This document shows positions 10,861 through 21,247 of a DNA stretch of 25,867 nt, one piece after another. The stretch covers positions 1 to 25,867 of the forward strand of contig OUQQ01000256.1 in the NCBI GenBank assembly GCA_900404475.1. The letters run 5' to 3'. The translations under genes were made by a program, and so were the position numbers. Within the stretch, counting starts at the first letter, position 1. Every line of letters starts with the position of its first letter. This DNA is from Spongospora subterranea (taxonomy: Eukaryota > Endomyxa > Phytomyxea > Plasmodiophorida > Plasmodiophoridae). The notes beneath the pieces were generated by a model, which did not search any database, was not told where the DNA came from, and saw nothing but the letters and a program-made list of their open reading frames with translations.

Positions 10861-12485
10861 TTAGCTGGCTGGTTGAAGTACAACTACTTGTATGGCGGCG
10901 CTTGTAATAAACCATCTATTTACGAATACATTTCCGTTGTCAAATATTCCTAAAGTAACCTGTTAGCTACCTGTTTGGACCATTGAATTCCTCAATTCAT
11001 TGCTTGAATTACGATAGTTGGATCTTTCAAAGAACAGTGCCAATGCGTGCAAGACCAGAAAGCAAAAGACTGCTTTATGGAAAGGGATAACCAGTAGATT
11101 TAACATCCGCTTGTTTCACTCTTGACATCAATATTGAAAATCGATTCACTGCCTTGAAATCAGTGTATTGTTGCTATTATGGTTCAGGCTGATTGAAAAT
11201 ATGAACGTGAAACCGATATTCCGGTTTCACGTTCATATTTCATATCCTCAGTGTGAATATTCATTTGTGTTCATATTATAGAATTGGTAAGGCACCCAAA
11301 GGGGGATAATGATCCCGATGATGATTTACCTTTCTTGCTACATTACATCAAAAACCCAATTTGAGTTGATGCGGCGTCGAAACGGGTTTGAGAAGCATTA
11401 ATTGAAGGAATTGTCAGTTTTGCCAACACGCTTGTTACAATGGGCTGCATCTAAAGCGATTGTACGGTCGAGAGTGGGCGAGAATCCAATATTGGCTCGC
11501 ATGGACACCGTGAATGAAAGATTCATGTGCCTGTCAATGATGCCATTCTCAGGCAATGAAGATTTGAAACAAATGACGATATATTCATAAGGGTAATAGA
11601 GGATTTCACAGGCGGCTTAGACTGTTATTTACTGGTTGATAAGAACACCTGCTGCGTCTATAAACGGTTTCTGGTGATCATTCGATACGTTGATGAAATT
11701 GAAGGCGCTCAGTAAAGTTGATGATGTACATGTTCCTGGATCGTGCCAGATCAGTTTGCGACTGTGAGGATGACGCCAGAAATGGCGACGAATAAATTGA
11801 GTTGATAGCCCGGACCCATGACCGACCCATGGCGATTGCACTACATTGGTATGCTGTTGAGAAGGCGGCGTGTGAATGCCGCTCGATGGTGATGGCACGT
11901 GTCGCCCGATCATGACCATCTCTGGATGTAGAAGGAGTGTTAGCTGCCATCCATATTCTGCTGGTGTCTACTCTCCCTGTTCGAATGACACTCGTACCGG
12001 GTCGTTGTCCACAGATTCCTCTACTTTCCGTATTTCAGGAATATGGAACGGGGTCTAACTCGCAAGGAGAGGCATCGACAAGGGCGACTCAAAACTATTC
12101 CTAGGAAATAATACACAATCCTCATGAACAAACTGGTCCATTGAGGAGTAAGATACTGTCGTCAATTCCGGCGATTGCCGAAAACAGCGGTCGTTGACTC
12201 TGAGTGGATTATCAGATTGGATAGTGATCTCGTCATAACAGGGGTCGGGGCGTATATGCCCATATATAATGTGATTGGGATATAGGATTCGGGACGAAAA
12301 CCAGACGGGAACGTGTCCATCTGTAAATAGGATGGAACAGTGCCCAACAATATGATGTCCATCGCGGCACGAATCGGTTGAATGGTGTACCCCGCTAACT
12401 AACAGATAACCAGGAAGACGTTCTCACACCTACCGCGATCATTGAATTGCAGTCGGGGCCTAACAAACCTGATTATTGATGGGGT
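10861..12485. other. Gene-poor tract, mostly unassigned
   Basis: Apart from the hairpin at 11197-11240 I find no gene that I can support. Open stretches of 60-96 codons on both strands (for example 11402-11590 +, 11629-11950 -, 12162-12362 -) overlap one another in different frames and have no recognised motif. The tract leads into Ty3/gypsy gag remains, so it may include decayed upstream parts of that element (LTR, 5' gag), but no terminal repeat could be paired by eye. Confidence 0.35.
11197..11240. repeat. Perfect 19-bp inverted repeat (hairpin)
   Basis: Arms AAATATGAACGTGAAACCG and CGGTTTCACGTTCATATTT are exact reverse complements, separated by a 6-base loop (ATATTC). The location is intergenic, about 380 bp past the protease stop. 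A perfect stem of this length is not expected by chance in a window this size. Confidence 0.9.
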
Positions 12486-12521
12486 GATAATGTCGTGAAC
12501 CTATTGGTTCACGACATTATC
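12486..12521. repeat. Perfect 16-bp inverted repeat (hairpin)
   Basis: Arms GATAATGTCGTGAACC and GGTTCACGACATTATC with a 4-base TATT loop. It is intergenic, about 265 bp before the first recognisable gag segment. It shares the GTGAACC or GTGAAACC flavour with the hairpin at 11197 but is not the same sequence. Confidence 0.9.
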
Positions 12522-12785
12522 CATTCCGTATGATCAACAAGGCTTTGTTAAAGTATTAGAAATACATTAAACATGACTTGTAGAGAAAATCAACAATTAA
12601 AAAATGAAAAACTCCTGGAGGTGTATTCAATCGAAGTCGAAACCACATTTGGGATAGTAAAGTTACTGGAGGGCATCATAAGACCGACATTGCCCACCCC
12701 TAATCAGGTTCATTTTCCCTGACTGAATTACATGAACGCGGTACACCCTACAGCCGGTTCGTGGGGTTTATGAACTTGATACATA

Positions 12786-13110
12786 TTGACGGGCACTTCT
12801 CCGTCCCGGATTTCGAACTTGGACGAGATGATTCATTTTGCAGCTGATGCTGATTTAAAAAAAAATCATGGGGCAGTGCATTGTCAACATTATCCGCTTT
12901 CACCAGCACCAAGTGAATCGAAGTCGCTGTCCAATGCCCCTTTTCCCGTCCAGTGCCCATTAGCCACAACTTCTACAGAAACTGATCGTGGACCACTGTC
13001 CCCAGACGAGAGAAAGTGCCGTTTAGAGAATGCCATATGTCTCTACTGTTGACGACCTGGCCATCGTAAGGATTACTGCCCATCCATGTCGGGAAACGAT
13101 CCGGCCCGTC
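12786..13110 (+). pseudogene. Ty3/gypsy gag fragment with nonsense mutation in zinc knuckle
   Basis: Open until the TGA at 13050-13052, which occupies the residue directly after the second Cys of the CCHC knuckle; the remaining ligands (His at 13062-64, Cys at 13077-79) follow in the same frame. The position is typically glycine in this family, one base from TGA. The LDEMIHFA motif and the SPDERKCRLEN linker are typical of the end of Gag in fungal and protist Ty3/gypsy elements. Confidence 0.75.
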
Positions 13111-13870
13111 TGCAATCGCGTTGACGGGCGGGCAAGTCTTGTGCCAACCAACCTCTATGGTTTAGTCCTATTGTTGTTAATATATCTGACCCGCTCCTCT
13201 AAATATTCCAGTTCTGTTTATTCCGATTACCGATCTGGCCTTCCTGGTCTACCTTTCGTGCCCATATCGTCCAATCCACTTTCAATTCTCTCCCTATTGT
13301 GTCCATAATGTACCGCCTTGGCCCCCCCTGCCTACAGATCCAACTCCTAATTAACTGTTGAACTCATTATTGCCCTAGTCGGCTCTGAATTTCCATCCTC
13401 CTTCATTGATCGCGATCATGCTGAAATCTTAGGACTTCTCATCAATAGATTCACCGAATCAACGCCCGGTAAAGACTATGGGCGGTTGAGGTCTGAAGGC
13501 TCAAGACACCTATTCCTGTTGAGATAGAGACTTGTCTTGGACGCCAACACACCCGCTTCGGTACGTCATCAAAGTGAAGTGTCGCAGGATGGTGTTAGGC
13601 TGTCAAATGGGTAATCAATCGCAACCAGATATTGATTGGCGTCACCAACAAATCAGTCCCCAGTAAAACCTTCCATCGTCATACTCAAGTGGTTGCCGTC
13701 GAAGTCGGTCCTGAGGGCCAACAAATTCAGGTGTCACTCCAATACCAGTCAAGCGGGTTTTCCGACGTATTCGCCAAATCTATATTGAACCAACTCCCTG
13801 CTCAAGGGCAGTATGATTGCGAAGAACATGACCGATCGATAAATGATATCAACATTTTCAAATTGATGTG
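12786..13870 (+). mobile_element. Decayed Ty3/gypsy retrotransposon (gag-pol remains)
   Basis: Broken pieces of a Ty3/gypsy polyprotein follow each other in the correct order in changing frames. The gag end, about 12810-13079, has SNLDEMIHFAADADL, then LSPDERKCRLENAICLYC leading into a CCHC zinc knuckle (13038-13079). A retropepsin-like piece at 13372-13446 (ALVGSEFPSSFIDRDHA) has lost the catalytic DSG context; a downstream protease piece at 13592-13639 has VLG and PDIDW. The protease-to-RT linker, about 13755-13825, reads FSDVFAKSILNQLPAQ. The reading frame is interrupted by an in-frame TGA inside the zinc knuckle, by further stops between 13110 and 13560, and by frame changes. The reverse transcriptase proper, RNase H and integrase are not convincingly present; only a DYQGLN fragment near 14350 hints at RT. 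The element is non-functional. No LTR was identified, so its boundaries are approximate. Confidence 0.75.
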
Positions 13871-14928
13871 AATGCTGAGAATAGGAGTATGATCGCTTAA
13901 TCCCGGCAACTTTCGAAGTATTTCGATTGTGCTATACATTTCTAAAATCGTTGGATTAACAGTAAATTAGACGGTAGATGACGGTTTTTGTATTCTATTT
14001 GCATTTGGCTGGAGTTTGTGAAAGAGGACATTCTAATTTTAGTAGGCAACGGTGACAGATCAGGCCAAAACCAGGTTCGATGGAGCGCAACTGATAAATC
14101 CCCATCTCAAAAGTTTCACAATCCGTCTTAGTAATAATTTGAACGAACCTTTTGCCTGTGAAATGGGTGCCGTTGATGATCAAGGCATTGCGATGGTAAA
14201 CACGCTCCTCGAGATGCCGCCTGCGGTTGCGGTGTCCGATTGTGATTTCCTTCAACATGGAAGAGTGCAGTGGAATACCAGGATTTGCCACGACGATGAT
14301 TCACGTTGGAGTTAAACAGGGCCTCAAAAGGCGAATGCAGACTATCAGGGTTTGAACCCTTCGTCATATCCTTCTCGACTCGACGTTTTTGCAAGTCCAA
14401 TCTCTCGTCTGATCCTCTATGGGATGACAGAGGAACATCCAGTAATCCGATTTATCGGCCCAATTGGACATTTCTGTGGTTTGTCAAAGACCACCAGCAA
14501 GAACCGTTCCTCCAACTATGGTAACCAGCAGATGCCATCAACAAAGAATAAAAACGCCCGATTAATTCATTCATTTTAGCTATCCGTTCAACATGGCCAG
14601 TTCTTGGTCAACGCCAAAATGAGAGAAGTTAGGATGACTCTGACATTCGATTGCCCTTTTCAGCCACACACATTTTGATCATCAGCATTGCATGAGAGAG
14701 ATAATGAACATTCATGGGGATCAACAACTGTATGTTGACTCAAATTGCGAAAGATCATTGAAGGCGCTAATGTGATCTACAAGAGAAGTTGCCACGTGAA
14801 CATTACAGTTTCAACCCAAGGGAACCAGGACGCACAGAGCACAGAGTGTTCATCAAGAAAAACTATTTCGGACGGATTTGAATGTGAGATTGGATGTTTG
14901 AATCAAGAACTACAATAGCGTCTTGTAC
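13871..14928. other. Unassigned tract between retroelement remains and WDR6
   Basis: Overlapping open stretches exist on both strands (14052-14315 +, 13995-14291 -, 14306-14579 +). A segment around 14333-14360 reads NADYQGLNPSSYP, reminiscent of the DYRxLN reverse-transcriptase motif, so part of this tract may be further decayed pol. Otherwise nothing is recognised. The AGGGTTTGAACCCT palindrome near 14344-14357 resembles a tRNA T-loop but does not fold as one. Confidence 0.35.
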
Positions 14929-14953
14929 TATATCTTAATGAAAATAAGATATA
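14929..14953. repeat. Hairpin just downstream of WDR6
   Basis: Arms TATATCTTA and TAAGATATA (9 bp, perfect) flank a 7-base A-rich loop. It begins about 40 bp past the WDR6 stop, in AT-rich sequence. It may be part of 3'-end formation or a fortuitous AT palindrome. Confidence 0.6.
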
Positions 14954-14991
14954 ATGTGAATATTAATTTAAAGATAAACAGTGGACACCAG

Positions 14992-17900
14992 CTATGATAC
15001 ACTTTTGAAAAGGAACTTTGATGAAAAAGCGATATACTCGATGCCTTGTCCACAGACGACGATGTGATACGAACCGTCATCGGACACGACAACATCCATA
15101 TCATGAATACTGGCACATCCCACACGATGAGAGCCAATACAATTCCATGAATAATCCGGTAATTCTGAACAAACCCAGCCACGAACGCGACGATCCGATC
15201 CAGTTGAAAATGCGACAAAACGGCCGCCGTGGAAGATCAGCCAAATTCCAGTTACCGTGGCAAAATGAGCACTCGCGACCATGTAACGTTGAACATTGCC
15301 AACAGACTTATGATGATATGGGAACGTAATAAAGTGCAGCCCGTGATCATCTCCACCTGATGCTATTGTTACACGACCGTTGTCGTAACGAATTGTGAGG
15401 GCGTTAATGCCGGATTGATGAGTGGCGGTAAACCGTGATATGATCTGTAAAGATGAGTTGGGGAGATGACATGACCATAGAAGGATGTGACCTCTTGTAT
15501 CAGCAGATACGATAAGGAATGTGTCAACACGATCGGCTTGGCAACATGATAAACTGAGAATGGGGTGATACCCATGGGATACGTCGGATCTCAAAGATGA
15601 CTGAGCCAGGAAGCGCTGCGAGGCAATGTCGTAAATGTGAGAGACCAGACCGCCTGTGGATGTGCCACAGATCACCATGATCGACTCGCCGTCGGTGGAG
15701 GGAAGGGCCACCATTGACATGATTCTGATATCCATCACCAATTGTCGTTCGGCATCGAGGTCGGATTTAGGCTTGTTGAACCACTTTCCACATCGGTAAC
15801 CAGCGAACGCAGCCCCGCTCAGAGAGCCCGCTGGGGTCAACATTGGAGGAAAATACGAGGTGTTGATGTAATAGCAAAGTAGCTGCAGCTTGGCGCCGCC
15901 AGAAAACACGAACGTTGATCCTGATGACTGGACAAGCGCCATACACCGTTGAGAATTTCGACCATTACAAGATTCAGCCATGGCAATACACTCTGGCTGG
16001 TTATCTCCATCTACTCTAACGACCTGAAACGCCAGAAATATTGTCAAAAACAGCTACAGGAATTTACAGCATAATTGGCGGTGTTATAGCCGGGCAACAG
16101 TGGGTAAATAAATAAAGGGAGTGCTATGAGCAATCTTACACGAAATGAGCCGTCTTCTCCTACTGTACAAGCCATAAGTGGTAGACCAGGTAGCCACATA
16201 ACCGCAGCAATGTCTCGGGTGTGGAATGGGTGACGTGTTGACCCTAAAGGCGATAGAGATCCAGGTAGGGAGAGCGTGACAACAGCGGGACCATCGACAT
16301 CCTTTACAGGCGATACGAACCGGAAGGTAGCACCACTGGGGAACCCTTCTGAGATTGGACACTTTATAGATAAACATGTGGCAGTCCTGAACATCAAAAA
16401 TATCACCACAAAGTACGCAATGAATTCAGAAATCACAGATTTGACGACTCTAAAAACATGCAATATTCCAAAATAGGGTATACCTTGGACCGCTATGGGG
16501 AAATGCTGCAAATATGGCACGAGAACGGACATCAGACACGATATATTGATTAGAGGCGCCATTAAACCCGGCAGTGAATAGATTTGGGGTCGGCAGATTA
16601 CTGACAGAATCACCGATGATGATCCGCTCAGCTAAAGGGTTAGGAGAAGACCACACTCCTATTCTAACCAGATTCATGGGCCCAATGCGGTATTGCTGAA
16701 TGGTCCCGTCGGCGCCCAAACTAAAGACACCGTTATCGAACGGCACTGCATCACGGATGGTGCTGCGACCATGGGCACCAACAACACGGAAAAGGGAACC
16801 AGATATGCCAAACTGGTATAGAGTCAACACGCCATCTGTATCCCCAGTTACGACGAAATCCGACACAACAGCGATTGCGCTGATATTGGAACGGTTGGTT
16901 TCGAAAGACGATAATCCTGAAGCGGCACCAACAGTAGAGCATGTACTGCCCATACCTGGTGGTGTAGGGCCATGGCAACTTAAATAATGTAGAGAGACTC
17001 CATCGAATGCGAAAATGAAACCACCGGCAGTCCATACTTTAAACACTCCTTTAAGAGGGAATACGGTATCAGTTGAGCGCAGATTGGAATATTGGAGATC
17101 ATGAAGTGGTTGGGTTGTTAGGTCAACCAGTACAAGACCATCAGGAATAAGGGGGTTAGAGGATTTACGGACTGCAAGGGCGAGAACAGCTTGGCCAGGT
17201 AACATTGCGCTGTCACGAACATCGACACAGGTAACACTGCAGTGAATACGCCATATATCATCCACTGTTACTTCCGCTACGATACCGCAACGTAATACGA
17301 CCACTGTTGATTGGGCACTGTTACGATCATAGAGAGCGACAATGGCGCGGTCATACTGTGCCAACCAAGACGGTATACGGGACGTGATACGATTGAGCAC
17401 GATAGGTTCGAGTCGCCAATAACGGATATCTGCATCTTCGCCACCAGACACAATAACTCCTCGCTTTGTATCAGCGTCGATTGCCCATACATTACCGCAA
17501 TGCCCAGATAATGATTCCAATAATCTGCCATCGATCGACCATTTCCTCAACGTTCCATCTTCCCCAGCCGTAACGATAATATCGCCAAGGAAACGTGCCC
17601 GCCAGACCCTTGACACGTGCCCGTACCCAACTCCAACACATTTGCCATCGTTTAATGACCATATCCGCACAGTACGATCATCTGACGTTGAACAAATCAT
17701 TGTCCCATCCACATTCCACGATAAACTAAACACGACGCCGGAATGGCCAACCAAACGACTGATAACTGGGACCGCGGCGCTATCGGCAATATCAGGTACT
17801 TGCCAGATGATAATCTGATTGAACACTGTTCCCGCAGCGACAGTGAATGTGTCGGGAGTGATGATCAACGACATACTATAGAGCAGGCTCTGATCTTGAC

Positions 17901-18359
17901 AGTGATATTCCCGATCCAGGGTCCAAACACCATTGATCACCTTATAGATATGTACTATATTATGAGCCAGACCAATAGCCAGCTGTTCCCTGTCTATGAA
18001 CGCCACATCCAACACGCATTGTGGCAGATCGGCAATCACACCTACCACTTCCATTGTCTGATTCATCCATATTTCACAGCGATTCATTCCGAATACCACA
18101 GTAAGTGTATCTGTACAAAATTGAGCAATCAAAACAGAAATTACGAAAACGGTTCTGAACCGAAGCGGTAAATGCCATGAACACGATCGCCGCCATTCCC
18201 AAATCTTTGCCGAACGGATATGGCGATGGTTGAGGATATATCTGACGAATGTCGAGTGACATATGATCCAGATCCTATAAGGAGAGAACCATCGGATAGT
18301 AGACACAAAGCCGAAACATCACCCAGAAAGGCACCGGATTGGATCGCCGCCAGCCTCAT
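14992..18359 (-). CDS. WDR6: WDR6 WD40 protein, cofactor of tRNA wobble 2'-O-methyltransferase
   Basis: Four exons on the minus strand: 18359-18161, 18110-16484, 16386-16140, 16023-14992; 3105 nt, 1034 residues (human about 1121, yeast Rtt10 about 1013). The introns are 50, 97 and 116 bp with GT-AG ends. The N-terminus has GDVSALCLL and GDRVHGIYRF, matching the family opening. Classic WD repeats at about 185-300 include GHSGVVFSLSWNVDGTM, DDRTVRIWSL, GEDGTLRKWS and SGGEDADIRYW. Later blades include HPFHTRDIAAVMWLP with GEDGSFRV, HQSGINALTI and the terminal VCGQGIEYIAF. WDR6 orthologues partner FTSJ1/Trm7 for Nm34 modification of certain tRNA anticodons and also link to endosomal recycling in yeast (Rtt10). 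Its cytosolic role here is inferred from orthology. The ATG at 18359 is the first in frame before the conserved block. Confidence 0.9.
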
Positions 18360-18558
18360 CAAAATTCAGGTCATACTGTACACATACCGTGGGTTACGGT
18401 GTCCGTGGCGGATTTGCTACACTTACCCAAGTCCTTTACAATGGGTATCACTGTTATCCCCGTTCAATCTACGATCTTATTCAGTGCAGGAATATGCCAG
18501 TCTTGATTTCAATAGTGCAATCGGTGTTATTGTGGTCACTCATTAGATAAACCATATC
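18360..18558. other. WDR6 upstream flank
   Basis: No gene is seen. This short stretch between the WDR6 start codon and the foldback element should contain the WDR6 promoter; no specific element could be named. Confidence 0.4.
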
Positions 18559-18851
18559 AACTTGCAATAATGTAACTCGTAAATGAGAAATACAATCTCA
18601 TCCAGAACGACCACGTCCCAACGTCAATCGGCAGATTGAAATGCTCCGATTAGCGATCACGTTGCACAGTCTGTGGCGAATTAGGTTGGACACCGAGGAC
18701 ACGTGGCCGGAGTTCGACGTGGTCGTTCTGGATGAGGTTGTATTACTCATTTACGAGTTGCTGTCCAATATTGACGGCATCTCTGGAGCATGTATTTTAC
18801 TGCATGGTAAATGATGCGAACTTGCCTATTATGTTGACATTATTGCAAGTT
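18559..18851. mobile_element. Foldback / MITE-like inverted-repeat element
   Basis: Left arm 18559-18617 and right parts 18716-18759 and 18837-18851 are inverted copies. The inner 44-bp segments (18574-18617 versus 18716-18759) differ at only 2 positions; the outer 15-bp segments (AACTTGCAATAATGT at 18559-18573 versus its complement at 18837-18851) are identical. The right side carries about 77 bp between its two segments, itself bounded by GAACTTGC near 18818, forming a smaller hairpin with the terminal repeat. The roughly 100-bp centre encodes nothing recognisable. The architecture suits a non-autonomous foldback or MITE element; no clear target-site duplication was seen. Confidence 0.7.
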
Positions 18852-19592
18852 CAATAATCACATATAATATTAAGAATACACTGAATTCCGTAGTTAATCA
18901 TCACGACAGGTAGCGTTTTTGCTGAAAAAACAGTGTTCTATAGACAATATTCCAAACTCATTATAAACTCATATCTGGTAAATACTATCAGCATCATGTG
19001 AAAACATACTACTGTACTCAAGTGAAGGGGTCGTGCCCTCGTCACCGCACCTCAACTCCCACCATATCCGGGGGTCAATAAATCCTGTTGGTCACCCATA
19101 TAACTATCATCAAGAAGTTGGTCACGTCGTGGCCAATGTTGTGGTAGTGAACAGAGATAGGGTCTAAAATACTGAGATTGTGTCTGATTAGAGTATAACG
19201 ATTGAAGGAATTGAGAGATGTGATGGTTTGGAGTAATGAGGCATGATGAAGGTACAGGCCGGCATTTTATTGACCGTCCTACTTGGTGTATATAGTGGTC
19301 AAGCCCCGTCACAGTTGACCTGTTGGTACAGTACAGTTGCTTGGTAACAGTACAGTACAGTTGTAAAAACTGCGACATTGCGCCAGGGGGTAGTCATTAC
19401 ACAGTCATGACGCACGTCCAATAATCAGTGGTGTAACCCTCTTGTCCAATATCAACCAAAACCCATTTTCTGACAAACGACTTGTTCTTCCCCACTAAAC
19501 TGTTCCGGGTTGGTGTTTTCATCCGCCGAGTCTTTTCTTGATCAAGGAAGGACCGGCTGTGTTGCTGTGAATTGTATCGCCCTGGCAGATGC
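18852..19592. other. Intergenic stretch before the MEP50-like gene
   Basis: Nothing is convincingly coding. There is an imperfect direct repeat at 19323-19363 (TTGGTACAGTACAGTTG twice, with a small insertion). A 65-codon minus-strand open frame starts at 19594, overlapping the plus-strand start codon (GATGCATG), and contains SFVRKWVLVDIG; it is listed separately at low confidence. Confidence 0.4.
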
Positions 19593-19594
19593 AT
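19397..19594 (-). CDS. Short divergent ORF, uncertain
   Basis: This 65-codon ATG frame is divergent from the MEP50-like gene, the two start codons overlapping within ATGCAT. The basic N-terminal half and the segment KNKSFVRKWVLVDIG look protein-like and vaguely recall the RKWxKKWVxV motif of BCL7-type proteins, but no continuation exon was found. It could equally be a chance frame in a promoter. Confidence 0.2.
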   Translation of the reverse strand: MHLPGRYNSQQHSRSFLDQEKTRRMKTPTRNSLVGKNKSFVRKWVLVDIGQEGYTTDYWTCVMTV

Positions 19595-21247
19595 GTCGGA
19601 TCGCTCACAATATTCCTCACCATGCCTGGTAGCGATGCCCCAGAATGTTAATCGGCTATCAATCCCGACATCGATGCCCTATGAACCCGCTGTCATCGAT
19701 CTGCAGGTTTCGTAAAACACATCCTCTGTTCCATCATATTCTCATATTGATCATATTCCAGATGAGGATGGCGCTACCCCTGTCATGCGTCCTCAACGAC
19801 AATGGCGCCTTTGTCGCCCGTACTGTACCGCTATCTCGTCCTACACAATCAGAAGATTCATCCCCTCATCCACAAAGGGATCGTATTCTGCTTGGGACTC
19901 AGGATTTCGCCGGTATTCGTGGACGACATAGTATAATCGGTGTCTCGTGCGATCTCAAAGAATTTGATTGCGAAGTTCTGGTTTTCACCCATCCCATTCC
20001 CGATGTTAGTTATATCTCTCTGTCAACTTGCTTTCCTAACGAGCGTTATTTCAGCATCTTCGTGATATTCATTGGATTGGATCACATTCCGCCATCTGCG
20101 CTCATGGCTCAACGATTGCTGCCGTTCAGATCGACGATGATTTCTGTTTTAACAAAAGTATATGGTTTCTGGTTGTGATGATCGCCCGTTAATATCATTG
20201 TATCAGTTGATTATCACGCGTCTCACACCGATTGGGTCAGGGAACTAGCGCCCCATCCTATTCGCAAGGACAGATTCGCATCCGGAGGTACCATCATCAT
20301 TACTTCGATTAGCCTTTATTACACACATATTCTCAGGATTCGATGGGTTTTTGTGCATAAACAACGTCAATCGGCGAGAATGCTGTGTCAGGAAAGTGAA
20401 TAGCGAAGGGGTGATCTCATCAATTCGTTGGGGCGCTAGTATGGATGAACGGCTAGATGACCTATCGCTCCAGTTAACATATTGCAGATCATAATTCGAT
20501 ATCGTTAACGACCGATCTGGGAATGTTCTCAATATATGACGCAAGAACGGCCATGTCGTCACCGGATGTCGTGGCGGACTCTCACAAACTCGTAAACTGA
20601 CACAGTTTTACTAGCAGATTTCTCTCGTTTGGCTCTTGGCCTGATTTGAACCCGTTTCTGTCCCGTTAGTGCCGATATTGTTAACTGACCGATAGGCGGT
20701 TTCAGATGCTTTACGCGCATGATTGGCTGGACAATCATACGATTATGATGGGGTTTGGTGACGGAGAGCTTCTCAGATTCGATATGAGGAATGGGAAATT
20801 GTAAGACAGATTCCGCCTTGAATATGTTGTCGATCTGGTCCTAATCTGACTCAGCTTAAGTGACCCATCAATGTCAGCGGGATGTTGCATTGGCGACATC
20901 ACAATCAGAGATGGAATTGCAATGGTGTCCGGTGAAACTAACGAGTAATTGGCTCCCCCGTTTTCCAATCAATTGTTCCATTCAATTTACCGTTTCGCAG
21001 AATCGCTCTTTGGAGAACCAATTCCATGAACCTGTTGGAATGCTTGTAAGCGATTCAGCCGCGTATTATCTGGGTTGACCTAAACGGGATTTCCAGTGCT
21101 AAGGGATCGCCAGCAATTCCTGGTGTTGATCCTGGTCCTTCATCATCTTCGTGCCCATGCGCTACGTTTGGCTCAGATGGACGATCAATCTTGACTGCCG
21201 ATTCGCTTGGCGTTATGGCCTGTTTTGATTTTGATATTCCAAGATAA
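19593..21247 (+). CDS. WD40-repeat protein, MEP50/WDR77-like
   Basis: Ten exons: 19593-19706, 19762-20004, 20055-20157, 20207-20287, 20337-20438, 20488-20591, 20706-20800, 20855-20944, 21001-21045, 21097-21247; 1128 nt, 375 residues. The nine GT-AG introns are 49-56 bp except one of 114 bp. WD-type strands recur: HTDWVRELAPHP with FASGGFDGFLCI, ISSIRWGANHNSISLTTD with MFSIYDAR, MMGFGDGELLRFDMR, MVSGETNEIALWRT and a final FGSDGRSILTADSLGVM. The first blade has ILLGTQDFAG followed 38 residues later by LRDIHWIG, matching the spacing of LLLG and VADLTWVG in MEP50 (WDR77), the partner of PRMT5 in Sm-protein and histone arginine methylation. The WD40 fold is well supported; the MEP50 name rests on that one region and total length. 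The start is the first ATG of an open frame leading to exon 1. Confidence 0.75.

Noticed and set aside
12162..12362. 66-codon minus-strand ORF with a GFRPESYIP motif resembling viral or phage structural repeats
   Set aside because: A second frame over the same bases looks equally open, there is no continuation on either side, and the resemblance is a single short motif.
13030..13308. 92-codon plus-strand ORF with a hydrophobic stretch
   Set aside because: It is out of frame with the gag zinc knuckle, which clearly occupies the same bases; no signal or family features.
14340..14362. tRNA T-arm-like palindrome AGGGTTTGAACCCT
   Set aside because: The stem would leave a 6-base or shorter loop and no cloverleaf partner arms are present.
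17400..17430. tRNA T-loop-like GGTTCGAGTC
   Set aside because: It lies within the WDR6 coding exon and there is no acceptor or anticodon stem around it.
17743..18171. 142-codon plus-strand ORF
   Set aside because: It is antisense to WDR6 exon 2, whose WD repeats explain the sequence.
20636..20662. tRNA T-loop-like GGGTTCAAATC on the minus strand
   Set aside because: The flanking bases do not form the 5-bp T stem, and the position is inside an intron of the MEP50-like gene.
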